Assembly: GCF_000023825.1 (NCBI RefSeq)
Contig: NC_013061.1
Span: 1,240,001-1,304,000 of the forward strand
Direction: 5' to 3'
Length of the DNA stretch: 64,000 nucleotides
Origin: Pedobacter heparinus DSM 2366
GTDB taxonomy: Bacteria > Bacteroidota > Bacteroidia > Sphingobacteriales > Sphingobacteriaceae
Under the pieces are notes generated by a model. The model saw only the letters and a program-made list of their open reading frames with translations. It was not told the origin of the DNA and did not search any database. The position numbers and the translations under genes are program-made. Shown here in pieces: positions 42,701-50,120 of the stretch. Position 1 is the first letter of the stretch. Every line of letters begins with the position of its first letter.

Positions 42701-43489
42701 ATGAAGGGAGATCTTCATATGCATAATGCAGTTATAGAGAAAGTTGTAGAGAAAGAAAAGGACGGTGTAACTAAAACAATTGGTGGAACTTTTACGAATT
42801 ACAAAGACGTAGATGGTAATGAAGCTGCTGGAAGTGCACTGCCAGCTAAAATTAATGTTTTAAACTTAAATGCGCCTAAATCATCTTTCGTTTCTTCTTT
42901 AGCTACTGGTACTGCTGCTGATCCGGAGTATATACAAGTGCAGTCAATTAAGTACGATACCCATGGACATACAATAGAAACAACTAATAAGGAGCATTTT
43001 ACGACTTCATATATTTGGGGATATAATGGTGCCTACCCTGTAGCAGAGGTAAAAAATGCTAAAAAGACAGACGTATATTATAACGGTTTTGAAGACCTTA
43101 CAGGTAATAGTACCGATAGTAAAGCAGGGTTATATAGTCGTACTGGAGGTTATCTGTATACGATAAGCGGTTTAAGCAATGGTACTTATAATTTAAGCTA
43201 TTGGCAGAAGTCTGGAACCAGCTGGAATAATATTAATGTTAATAATATAGTTGTTACAGGCAATTCATACACCATTAACCTGGCAGGGCATATTGATGAA
43301 ATTTGGTTCTATCCAGAAAATGCTCAAATGAGCGCTTATACCTTTTCACCTCTTATGGGTATGACCAGCGCTACCGATGCCAAAGGCATGACCACCTATT
43401 ATGAATACGATAGTTTCCAGCGGTTAAAGTATATCAAAGACCAGGATGGGAACATTGTCAAATCTTACGATTATCATTATAAACCTTAA
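39800..43489 (+). CDS. RHS/YD-repeat secreted protein, first of a pair
   Basis: 1229 residues. The signal peptide starts at one of several in-frame ATGs (39800, 39812, 39830); MKHFEKKWIKTIAVMFCFFM at 39830 is the cleanest. The mature part starts TSQTNIIAPSPTAAALGKYG and continues with SLSYHASGIRVEEEASWCGL and GWSLISGGVITRSVRGLDD, typical of RHS-like proteins of Bacteroidetes. A carbohydrate-binding-like segment near residues 1090-1185 precedes a terminal YD repeat (TTYYEYDSFQRLKYIKDQDG). It ends 'TAATG', sharing bases with the next gene, so the two are coupled. It is probably the scaffold or delivery part. Confidence 0.85.
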   Translation: MIINMKVFMYMKHFEKKWIKTIAVMFCFFMPFIGYTQTSQTNIIAPSPTAAALGKYGDMPVSTYTGIPNISIPLYNVTSGSLNLPLSLSYHASGIRVEEEASWCGLGWSLISGGVITRSVRGLDDLAISSGYTSYPDYILPVTANESNDYLPGSNIWSDLYYFRDVHGGAKDAEPDVFYFNFSGHSGKFFINQKANINAPYTFNVESQEKIKISVALTGDKYVWTFITADGTKYIFGTEEKTQTFNGSFNYYEPSPDAIPGDYNPKIITSSWYLDKIISPNGDAIDFVYTAPSLKGSRKAISKSEERIYVLGVTSNGTPGCPPDPIPPRHSYMSSLSIVFDVYLSEINFKNGNIKFNTSDRNDLQPMPGSSMPKKLDNIVISAVGLDGGLQVIKEFEFGYDYFLNSDAHLSYTLAPGVPTYSYSTTYSGKRLKLLSLREKNGSVLSSPYEFSYQTTSYVYGDIPDKYSKSRDHWGFFNNANNVKIQDPISTYGYVSTLLPPYLDVAANKYYTGADRKINEEQITLGMLKDIKYPTGGTTSFVYESNDYSNFPPENRRDTISHVLLAVGELVPPEELEDPVIVGTANINMSETALVNLLGYAFYSEEYCNNPLSPYGGTCSVTIKNTGTTPYFLKTIVPVFDCNSGGAAITQSVSLPAGTYEIKVFADAYAVIGFSATYEQILAEPLLSKKGGGVRILRTIDYDGIDHANDVIKKYKYTRTENNIEKSSGRLMTPLNYEYLYSMQGTRGCGDSGSGVVFEATYLSRSSQSNIAMGNSAQGNPIGYNVVTVLNGENGENGKTVYTYRNGAEELSSSFFPNIPNQPNPGNGYLLNQTDYKAVQGGLFRKVKEIRKEYIDEPDLKRTVKGFRMMGGETIDGAILNGTPYVPPIKFYDSVSEWWHPLIDTVITYDPNDESKFSLATTEYFYENLTHQQLTKTIQSQSDGSKIITKYTYPADYVSINTGTIGYMKGDLHMHNAVIEKVVEKEKDGVTKTIGGTFTNYKDVDGNEAAGSALPAKINVLNLNAPKSSFVSSLATGTAADPEYIQVQSIKYDTHGHTIETTNKEHFTTSYIWGYNGAYPVAEVKNAKKTDVYYNGFEDLTGNSTDSKAGLYSRTGGYLYTISGLSNGTYNLSYWQKSGTSWNNINVNNIVVTGNSYTINLAGHIDEIWFYPENAQMSAYTFSPLMGMTSATDAKGMTTYYEYDSFQRLKYIKDQDGNIVKSYDYHYKP

Positions 43490-46400
43490 TGCTCCGTATC
43501 ATGAAATTATATCAGAATTTAACGCCCCAAAGGGCATGGAAATATATCGCTGTTTGCTTAGTGGCAGGTTTTACCAGTTCAAATGCCCAGCACCTTACGC
43601 TGAACACTTACAGCAACCAGACTGAAATTAAAGCTACCGGGAGTATAACGCTGACGGATGGATTTTACATCCCTGCGGGCAAGAATGTAAGGATCTTTAC
43701 CGGGGCGAGTTTCCAGCAATGTGTGGACCTGGTAAGTACCCCAAGTGCAGATCAGAATTACATCAGTACCAAGGTATTTAAAAAAGAAGGGGTAAATGAA
43801 GGGAACATCAATGCCACACTGAGTACCTGCGAGGTAAACCAGACCGTACAGTATTTTGATGGATTGGGCAGGCCTTTGCAAACGGTGACGGTACAGGGCA
43901 GTCCCGGCTTTAAGGATGTGGTGCAGCCTGTTGACTATGATGCCTTTGGCCGGGAGCAGTTCAAATACCTGCCTTACTCTACTGTTACAGGTGCCAATGG
44001 CAGCTTTAAGCCTTCTGCAATAACCAGTCAGGCAGGTTTTTACAACAGCCCCCCGGCAGGTGTGGCCACGATTACAAACACGGCCTTTTCAGAGAGCAGG
44101 TTTGAAGCCTCACCATTGAACCGGGTACTGGAACGGGGATCCCCCGGTGCCAGCTGGCAGCTTAGTGCCGGTCATACCCAGAAAATGGAGTACGGCTCCA
44201 ACAACAGTACAGACTATGCAGTACGGTTGTATCAGGCTGTACCCTCTGCAACCCCCGGAGAAGAACACAAACGGATACTCAGCGGAACAGGTTATTACAC
44301 TGCCAATGAACTGTACCTGAGCATCAGCAAGGACGAGAACTGGGCAAGTACCGATGGCAAAGCCGGTACCACAGAAGAATATAAGGACAAAGAGGACAGG
44401 GTAGTGCTGAAGCGTGTATTTAATTATAAAAATGATGTGACTGAAACCCTAAGCACCTATTATGTGTATGATGACCTGGGGAACTTAAGTTTTGTGCTGC
44501 CACCAGGTGCAAACCCGGATGCCCTGGCCCTGCCTTCCCAGACACTGCAGGACCAGTTCTGTTACCAGTACCGTTACGATGGGCGTAAAAGGCTGATTGA
44601 AAAGAAGCTTCCGGGCAAGGACTGGGAATACATGGTGTACAACAAACTGGACCAGCTGGTGCTGAGCCAGGACTCCTTGCAAAGGGTAGCTAACCAGTGG
44701 CTGTTTACCAAATACGATGCTTTGGGCAGGGTAGCAATTACCGGTGTATACGGAGATGGGGCTTCCAGGAGCAGCCTGGCCGGTACATTGAACAGCCAGA
44801 GCGTACTTTGGGAAAACAGGCTGGGTAGCGGGACCGATTATGACAACGGTTCATTCCCTCAGAACAACATTGCCTGGTACCATACGATCAATTACTACGA
44901 CGATTACAATTTTCCGGGCAATAGCTTTCCCCAGCCTGACGGGGTTACCCAGATGTCGGCCTCCAGGGTAAAAGGACTGCAGACGGGCAGTTTTGTTTAC
45001 CAGGTGAACAGCAGTACCCGTTACCTGAGCGTGAACTATTATGACAAAGATGGCCGGGTGCTCAAAACAGCAGCAGAGAACCATTTGGGCGGTACAGACC
45101 TTACGGAGAATACCTGGAACTTTGCCGGTGAGCTGACGGGCAGTACCCGTACCCATAGTAGTGGCTCGGGCCCAGCCACTACTATTGCCACCCGGCATGA
45201 ATACGACCATATGGGAAGGAAGAAGGCGACCATGGAATCCATTAACGGTCAGCCTGAAGTGGTGCTGAGCAAGCTGGACTACAATGAACTGGGGCAGCTG
45301 AGCAAAAAATGGCTGCACAGTACAGATGGGAATACCTTTTTGCAACATACGGATTATGCCTATAACGAACGGGGCTGGCTGAAGCGGAGCATTTCAGGCG
45401 AGTTTAGCATCAGGCTTGGTTATGACACCCTGGGTACTCCACAGTACAATGGCAATATTACGAGCCAGGAATGGGGCACTGGCTATACCTTTCCGAGCAT
45501 TTACAATTATGGATACGATAAGCTGAACCGTTTGCTGAGCGGGGTAAGTACCGGGGCGATATCGATGAGTGAAGTGCTGAGTTATGATGTGATGGGCAAC
45601 ATCAGTACCCTGAACAGGGATGGAGCAGGAGCGGGCAGCTATATTTACGAAGGCAACAGGCTGAAGAGCATCTCAGGTGGCGGGCTGGCTGCCGGGAGTT
45701 ATGCCTATGACGGGAATGGGAATGCGGTTACCGATGGGCGTACCGGTGTAAACTTAACCTATAACCACCTGAACTTACCCATCACTGTTAATGGATCGGG
45801 ACTGAACATTGCCTATACCTATGATGCAATGGGCAGGAAACTGAAAAAGGTGAGTAACATGGAGGCCCCTTCAGATTATGTGGATGGGGTACAATACACC
45901 GGAGGGGCAATAGAGTTCATCATGACCGAGGAGGGTAAAGCGAGGAGCAATGGTGGTACCTACAGCTATGAGTATAACCTGACAGACCATTTGGGTAATG
46001 TGCGGTATACGTTCTACCAACACCCATCATTGGGTACCTTACAGCCGCTTCAGGCAGATGATTATTACGCTTTTGGTAAACAAAGAGTTGCAAGTGCAGG
46101 AGTGAATAAATATCTTTACAATGGCAAGGAGTTGCAAAGTGAGCTGGGACAGCTCGATTATGGCGCAAGGTTCTATGATCCGGTGATTGGAAGGTGGAAT
46201 GTGGTGGATCCGTTGGCGGAGAAATATCATAGCTATTCTATATACTCTTATGTAGTCAATAACCCGATTGCTTTGATTGATCCAAACGGTATGGAAATAC
46301 AAGAGATAGCGGGCGGGGTTAGATTCACGAAAGAAGACGCACAAAGTGCTTATCGTGTATTGACTAGTAAGGCTAAAAATGTTTATATGGCAATTGTTGG

Positions 46401-47007
46401 GGAATCAAGTGTTAGAAGCCGTATTAATGAGTATCAAAAGAAGAATGGGAACGGACAATGGGCTGGGTTTGCAGCCAAAAATTTTTCTCAGGCTAATTTA
46501 GCTATGAGTGTTTTTGGTGATAAGAGCATAAATAATTTCGTTTTAGAAACGCATGGTGGAAATGATGGTGCCGAATCTTTCATGAGGATTAACGAGGATG
46601 GAAGCAGCAATCCAGAAAGTTATATCTACAATAATGAAGTAAGTGATTTTAATAAAGGCATTCAGAATCCAGAGGTTTCTCAACTAAGTGCAATGGCCAG
46701 TAAGGTAAAAGACGGAGGAAATTTTATATTAGCAGCTTGTTATGTAGGTATTGGTGAACCTGGGAATAAATTTGGACAAAATTTAAGTAAGCTAACTGGG
46801 GATAGGTTAAATATTTTTCTACCTCAAAGTTTTGTACATACAGGAAGGATAAGTAATCCCAGCGGGACAACAATCCAATTTGATGGAAGTTTAAAGGTTG
46901 ATAATGGTAAAGGGTGGTTAGGGGTGACTCCTAATGGGAGTATGCAAAATATTAACAAAATATTGCTTTCACGAACTACGTACCCACCGGTAAGGATAAT
47001 AAAATAG
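43489..47007 (+). CDS. DUF6443/RHS core protein with AT-rich C-terminal effector module
   Basis: 1172 residues. After a signal segment (WKYIAVCLVAGFTSSNAQ) comes a DUF6443-type region (VQYFDGLGRPLQTVTVQGSP, VDYDAFGREQFKYLPY). YD repeats follow (YDALGRVAITGVYGD, YDKLNRLLSGV, YDAMGRKLKKV), then the RHS core (LTDHLGNVRYTF, YGARFYDPVIGRWNVVDPLA, NPIALIDPNG near residue 933). After the core, about 235 residues are AT-rich and unique. They contain NNFVLETHGG (His1022) and GGNFILAACYVG (Cys1084), the His-Gly and Cys motifs after hydrophobic strands seen in clan CD peptidases (C80, CHAT, DUF4347-like). This suggests a proteolytic effector; the fold is inferred. Confidence 0.88.
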   Translation: MLRIMKLYQNLTPQRAWKYIAVCLVAGFTSSNAQHLTLNTYSNQTEIKATGSITLTDGFYIPAGKNVRIFTGASFQQCVDLVSTPSADQNYISTKVFKKEGVNEGNINATLSTCEVNQTVQYFDGLGRPLQTVTVQGSPGFKDVVQPVDYDAFGREQFKYLPYSTVTGANGSFKPSAITSQAGFYNSPPAGVATITNTAFSESRFEASPLNRVLERGSPGASWQLSAGHTQKMEYGSNNSTDYAVRLYQAVPSATPGEEHKRILSGTGYYTANELYLSISKDENWASTDGKAGTTEEYKDKEDRVVLKRVFNYKNDVTETLSTYYVYDDLGNLSFVLPPGANPDALALPSQTLQDQFCYQYRYDGRKRLIEKKLPGKDWEYMVYNKLDQLVLSQDSLQRVANQWLFTKYDALGRVAITGVYGDGASRSSLAGTLNSQSVLWENRLGSGTDYDNGSFPQNNIAWYHTINYYDDYNFPGNSFPQPDGVTQMSASRVKGLQTGSFVYQVNSSTRYLSVNYYDKDGRVLKTAAENHLGGTDLTENTWNFAGELTGSTRTHSSGSGPATTIATRHEYDHMGRKKATMESINGQPEVVLSKLDYNELGQLSKKWLHSTDGNTFLQHTDYAYNERGWLKRSISGEFSIRLGYDTLGTPQYNGNITSQEWGTGYTFPSIYNYGYDKLNRLLSGVSTGAISMSEVLSYDVMGNISTLNRDGAGAGSYIYEGNRLKSISGGGLAAGSYAYDGNGNAVTDGRTGVNLTYNHLNLPITVNGSGLNIAYTYDAMGRKLKKVSNMEAPSDYVDGVQYTGGAIEFIMTEEGKARSNGGTYSYEYNLTDHLGNVRYTFYQHPSLGTLQPLQADDYYAFGKQRVASAGVNKYLYNGKELQSELGQLDYGARFYDPVIGRWNVVDPLAEKYHSYSIYSYVVNNPIALIDPNGMEIQEIAGGVRFTKEDAQSAYRVLTSKAKNVYMAIVGESSVRSRINEYQKKNGNGQWAGFAAKNFSQANLAMSVFGDKSINNFVLETHGGNDGAESFMRINEDGSSNPESYIYNNEVSDFNKGIQNPEVSQLSAMASKVKDGGNFILAACYVGIGEPGNKFGQNLSKLTGDRLNIFLPQSFVHTGRISNPSGTTIQFDGSLKVDNGKGWLGVTPNGSMQNINKILLSRTTYPPVRIIK

Positions 47008-47009
47008 AG

Positions 47010-47498
47010 ATGAAAAGTTTAATTGCATTAGTCATTATTGTATTCGGTTTTACCATAGGTGTAAAATCTCAGAATCTGGGGACTTCTCCTCAAAAACCAA
47101 TCAAGCCGACTCTTTCTATGCCAATGTGTAAAGACAGTTTGAAGTTAAGAAAAGATATTAAAAAACTTAAAACATTGAGAGAGATTTATAGTAAGTTAGA
47201 AATGGAAAATATTAGCATAGTTTATCAATATGAATTTTGTATTGATAAAACTGGAAGTGTGATATTGGGAAAGCAAGATGATCGTATTTATTTCAGTGAG
47301 TTAAATAAATATATTGAAACTGTCTTTAAAAATTATAAATGGGTACCTTCTCATAAGCTAAGTTGTAAGACATGTGTTGTTAAGAGACTAGCTGGCGTTG
47401 ATATTGTTTTTGATACAACTGAAAAGTACATCAGTTTTGCTGTTACAGTAAGTGGAACAGGCCAGAATGCTTTTTATGAGAAAGTAAATATGAAATAA
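47010..47498 (+). CDS. Small exported protein, candidate immunity partner of the RHS effector
   Basis: 162 residues, starting two bases after the RHS stop, with signal peptide MKSLIALVIIVFGFTIGVKS. The mature protein has four cysteines (SMPMCKDS, YEFCIDKTG, KLSCKTCVVK) and a mixed alpha/beta pattern. Base composition is AT-rich like the effector module and unlike the RHS body. Position, size and composition fit a periplasmic immunity protein, but this is inference; it could also be a plain secreted protein. Confidence 0.6.
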   Translation: MKSLIALVIIVFGFTIGVKSQNLGTSPQKPIKPTLSMPMCKDSLKLRKDIKKLKTLREIYSKLEMENISIVYQYEFCIDKTGSVILGKQDDRIYFSELNKYIETVFKNYKWVPSHKLSCKTCVVKRLAGVDIVFDTTEKYISFAVTVSGTGQNAFYEKVNMK

Positions 47499-47540
47499 TA
47501 TTCAAACTTTTACAGCTTGTACCTCCAAATTAAGAATACC

Positions 47541-47569
47541 CGGGGCAGTTTTTTAGCCCCGCATTTTTT
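47541..47569 (+). terminator. Terminator closing the RHS locus
   Basis: CGGGGC (47541-47546) and GCCCCG (47556-47561) form a 6-bp GC-rich stem with a 9-base loop, followed by CATTTTTTG. The remaining gap to 47764 is AT-rich with no other gene; the promoter of the secretion operon should lie there, but no exact TAnnTTTG was found. Confidence 0.65.
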
Positions 47570-47764
47570 GGGTTAAGCTCCATTTTTTTGTCTGTCTAAT
47601 GAAAAAAACCTGCTTAATGATATCTTAAAGCCTGTTTTTTCTTCAAAAAATCGTTTTAAAAATTATTTTCAAATAAATGTTGCGGGGCAAACTGGTTGCC
47701 CTTTGCTGTTTTATATTGGTCGGTACCAGGATGCATGTAGCACCTGTTATTTGAAACCATATAA

Positions 47765-48172
47765 ATGAGAAGTACCAAATTAAAAGCCTATACCCTTACG
47801 GAGATCCTGGTGGTACTGGTGATCATCGGAATCCTGATCCTGTTGGTTCTGCCCAACCTGATGCCCTTAATTACCAAGGCGAAAAACACAGAGGCCAAAA
47901 TGCAGCTGCAGCATGCCCATCAGCTGGAAAAGACCTTCTTTTATGAGAAGTCCAAATATTCAACCGATCTGGCCGAGATTGGTTACATCCAGGAAAAGCT
48001 GAGTACAGACGGCAAGGATGGCAAGGCCAATTACCGCCTGGAAGTGGTTTCGGCCACGGGCAACACCTTCGTGATCCGTGCCACAGCCGTGGTCGATTTT
48101 GACGGCGACGGGTTATTTAATGTATGGGAGATTGACCAGGACAAGAATTTAAGGGAAACCGTGCAGGACTGA
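47765..48172 (+). CDS. gspG: Major pseudopilin (GspG-like)
   Basis: 135 residues. The N-terminus MRSTKLKA|YTLTEILVVLVI has the class III prepilin site: basic leader, cleavage before an aromatic, Glu at +5 and a long hydrophobic helix (ILILLVLPNLMPLI). The C-terminal globular part with TDLAEIGYIQEKLSTDGKDG and a DFDGDGLFNVWEID calcium-like loop is GspG-like. It forms the pseudopilus. Leader cleavage by the prepilin peptidase encoded next is expected. First gene of an operon of about 11 kb. Confidence 0.88.
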   Translation: MRSTKLKAYTLTEILVVLVIIGILILLVLPNLMPLITKAKNTEAKMQLQHAHQLEKTFFYEKSKYSTDLAEIGYIQEKLSTDGKDGKANYRLEVVSATGNTFVIRATAVVDFDGDGLFNVWEIDQDKNLRETVQD

Positions 48173-48699
48173 TGTTTAGTATAATTTTGATAAGGCTCTT
48201 ACTGCTGCTGATCTTATTGGTGATGGGCATCCAGGATATGAAATTCCGGGCCATTTCCTGGTACCTGTTTCCCGTACTGGCTATCGTTCTGTTGTTGCTT
48301 AACCCCTCGTTAAGCCTGCAAAACTGCTTGCTGAACATTGGCTTTGTTGCCTTTGTACTGGTACTGCTGACCGCTTGGTTTTCTTTAAAGCAGGGGAGCA
48401 TGGTAAACCTTACCCGGCGGCATCTGGGTATGGGCGACATCCTGTTCCTGTTGTGCCTGGCCCTTTTCTTTTCGCCGGTCGATTTCTTTCTGTTCTACCT
48501 GTTCAGCCTGTTGCTGATCTGTATGGGTACCGGGGCATACCTGCTTTTGCGCAGGCCTGCAAATTTTACAATCCCACTAGCGGGGTTGCAGGGCTTTGTT
48601 TTGATCCTGCTGCTGCTGGCTTCCTGGATCTGGAAAACAGCGCCGGGCAATGGCGATTTTTTAACTGATCTTTTATCAAATGCTTATGAAAGAGGTTAA
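48172..48699 (+). CDS. Prepilin peptidase (A24-type aspartyl protease)
   Basis: 175 residues, start overlapping the pseudopilin stop by one base. Several hydrophobic helices are present. The catalytic aspartates are recognisable in MGIQDMKFRAISWYLFP (Asp in helix 1-2) and in HLGMGDILFLLCLALFF, the GxGD motif. The N-terminal methylase domain of GspO/PilD is absent, so it is a short peptidase-only version. It cleaves the leaders of the pseudopilins encoded in the operon. Confidence 0.85.
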   Translation: MFSIILIRLLLLLILLVMGIQDMKFRAISWYLFPVLAIVLLLLNPSLSLQNCLLNIGFVAFVLVLLTAWFSLKQGSMVNLTRRHLGMGDILFLLCLALFFSPVDFFLFYLFSLLLICMGTGAYLLLRRPANFTIPLAGLQGFVLILLLLASWIWKTAPGNGDFLTDLLSNAYERG

Positions 48700-50119
48700 A
48701 CAGGAACTGAGCGTAAACCCTGCATTGATCCATGAGCTGACCATGGAACAGGCCTGGTATTACAGGATTTTTCCGGAAGAACTGCTGGCGGATACCTTAT
48801 GCCTGTATTGTGAGGAGGGTGCAGATGTGGCCGCCTTAACAGATGAGCTGGAGGTTTTACTGGGCAGAACCATTGTTTTGCAAACGCTTGACCCGCTGGT
48901 AATGGCCAGGCTGCTGAACCAGTATTACATCAGGGAAGAGCAGCAGACCAGCATCGGCAACCTGACGCATGACCATGCTTCTGATGATTTCCTGGAAAAC
49001 CTGATTGCTGAGGCCAAGCGTTTAAAAAGCAGTGACATCCATATTGAAACTTACGAAGAAAAATGCAGGGTGCGGATCCGGATTGACGGGATGTTGATTG
49101 AGCGTTACCTGTTGAGCCGCCTGGAATACCCGGCCATCATTAACCGGATCAAGATTCTGGCTAACCTGGACATTGCAGAGAAAAGACTGCCGCAGGATGG
49201 CAGGATCAACTTTAAGACTGCCCAGCACCAGTTTGACATCAGGGTATCGGTGCTGCCCACGCTTTATGGCGAAAAGGTGGTGCTCCGCTTATTGAACAAT
49301 GATGCCACCAATATAGACCTGTATACCCTTGGCTTTGCTGAAGGGGATCTGAACAATTACCTGGAAGGGGTAAAAAGGCCCAATGGCATTGTACTGATCA
49401 GCGGGCCAACAGGCTCTGGTAAAACCACCACCCTGTATGCTACATTGAAACTGCTGAACAAGAACACCAGGAACATCCTGACCATTGAAGATCCCATTGA
49501 ATATACGCTGGACGGCATTAACCAGGTACAGCTGAAAGAGAACATAGGCCTGACCTTTGCTGCGGCACTCCGCACTTTTTTAAGGCAGGACCCGGATGTG
49601 ATCATGGTTGGGGAGATCCGCGATCCGGAAACGGCCAATATGGCCATACGCGCTGCATTAACGGGTCACCTGGTGCTTTCTACCATCCATACCAACTCGG
49701 CCTGGGGCACCATATCGCGTTTGATGGATATGGGCATTCCGCCTTTTTTGGTGGCCAATACCTTGAATACCTCGGTAGCGCAGCGCCTGGTGCGCCTGCT
49801 TTGTCCGCATTGTAAAACCCAAAGCAGCATGGAACACAGCCTGTACCCTAAAAGTTTTAACCCGCCCGAAAAGGTGGATGTGCATTGGATGGCAAAGGGC
49901 TGCGACCAGTGCTATTTTACCGGTTATAAAGGCCGTAAGGCAGTATATGAAGTGATCCCGCTGGACCAGGAGCTGGCCTTCCAGATCAAGGCAGGCAACC
50001 AGCAGCCTGAGGCCTTATTAAAGGAACGGGGAATTTATACCATTGGTGAAAATGCTTTTGCGCTGTTTGCCCATGGCCATACCTCATTAGAAGAAGTTTA
50101 CCCGCTATTGTATAATTAA
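48680..50119 (+). CDS. gspE: Type II secretion / pilus assembly ATPase (GspE/PulE/PilB)
   Basis: 479 residues (ATG at 48680 or 48686). An N1/N2 domain leads to the ATPase core: Walker A ISGPTGSGKTTTLYATL, Asp box LTIEDPIEYTLDGIN, Walker B DPDVIMVGEIRDPETA with the following TGHLVLSTIHTNSA, and a tetracysteine metal site CPHC…CDQC. It powers pseudopilus assembly from the cytoplasm. It overlaps the end of the peptidase gene by 20 bases and is followed one base later by the secretin. Confidence 0.95.
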   Translation: MLMKEVKQELSVNPALIHELTMEQAWYYRIFPEELLADTLCLYCEEGADVAALTDELEVLLGRTIVLQTLDPLVMARLLNQYYIREEQQTSIGNLTHDHASDDFLENLIAEAKRLKSSDIHIETYEEKCRVRIRIDGMLIERYLLSRLEYPAIINRIKILANLDIAEKRLPQDGRINFKTAQHQFDIRVSVLPTLYGEKVVLRLLNNDATNIDLYTLGFAEGDLNNYLEGVKRPNGIVLISGPTGSGKTTTLYATLKLLNKNTRNILTIEDPIEYTLDGINQVQLKENIGLTFAAALRTFLRQDPDVIMVGEIRDPETANMAIRAALTGHLVLSTIHTNSAWGTISRLMDMGIPPFLVANTLNTSVAQRLVRLLCPHCKTQSSMEHSLYPKSFNPPEKVDVHWMAKGCDQCYFTGYKGRKAVYEVIPLDQELAFQIKAGNQQPEALLKERGIYTIGENAFALFAHGHTSLEEVYPLLYN

Positions 50120-50120
50120 C

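Noticed and set aside
44851..45348. Minus-strand open frame of 165 codons within the second RHS gene
   Set aside because: Shadow of a GC-rich coding region; the plus frame has clear YD repeats and codon use.
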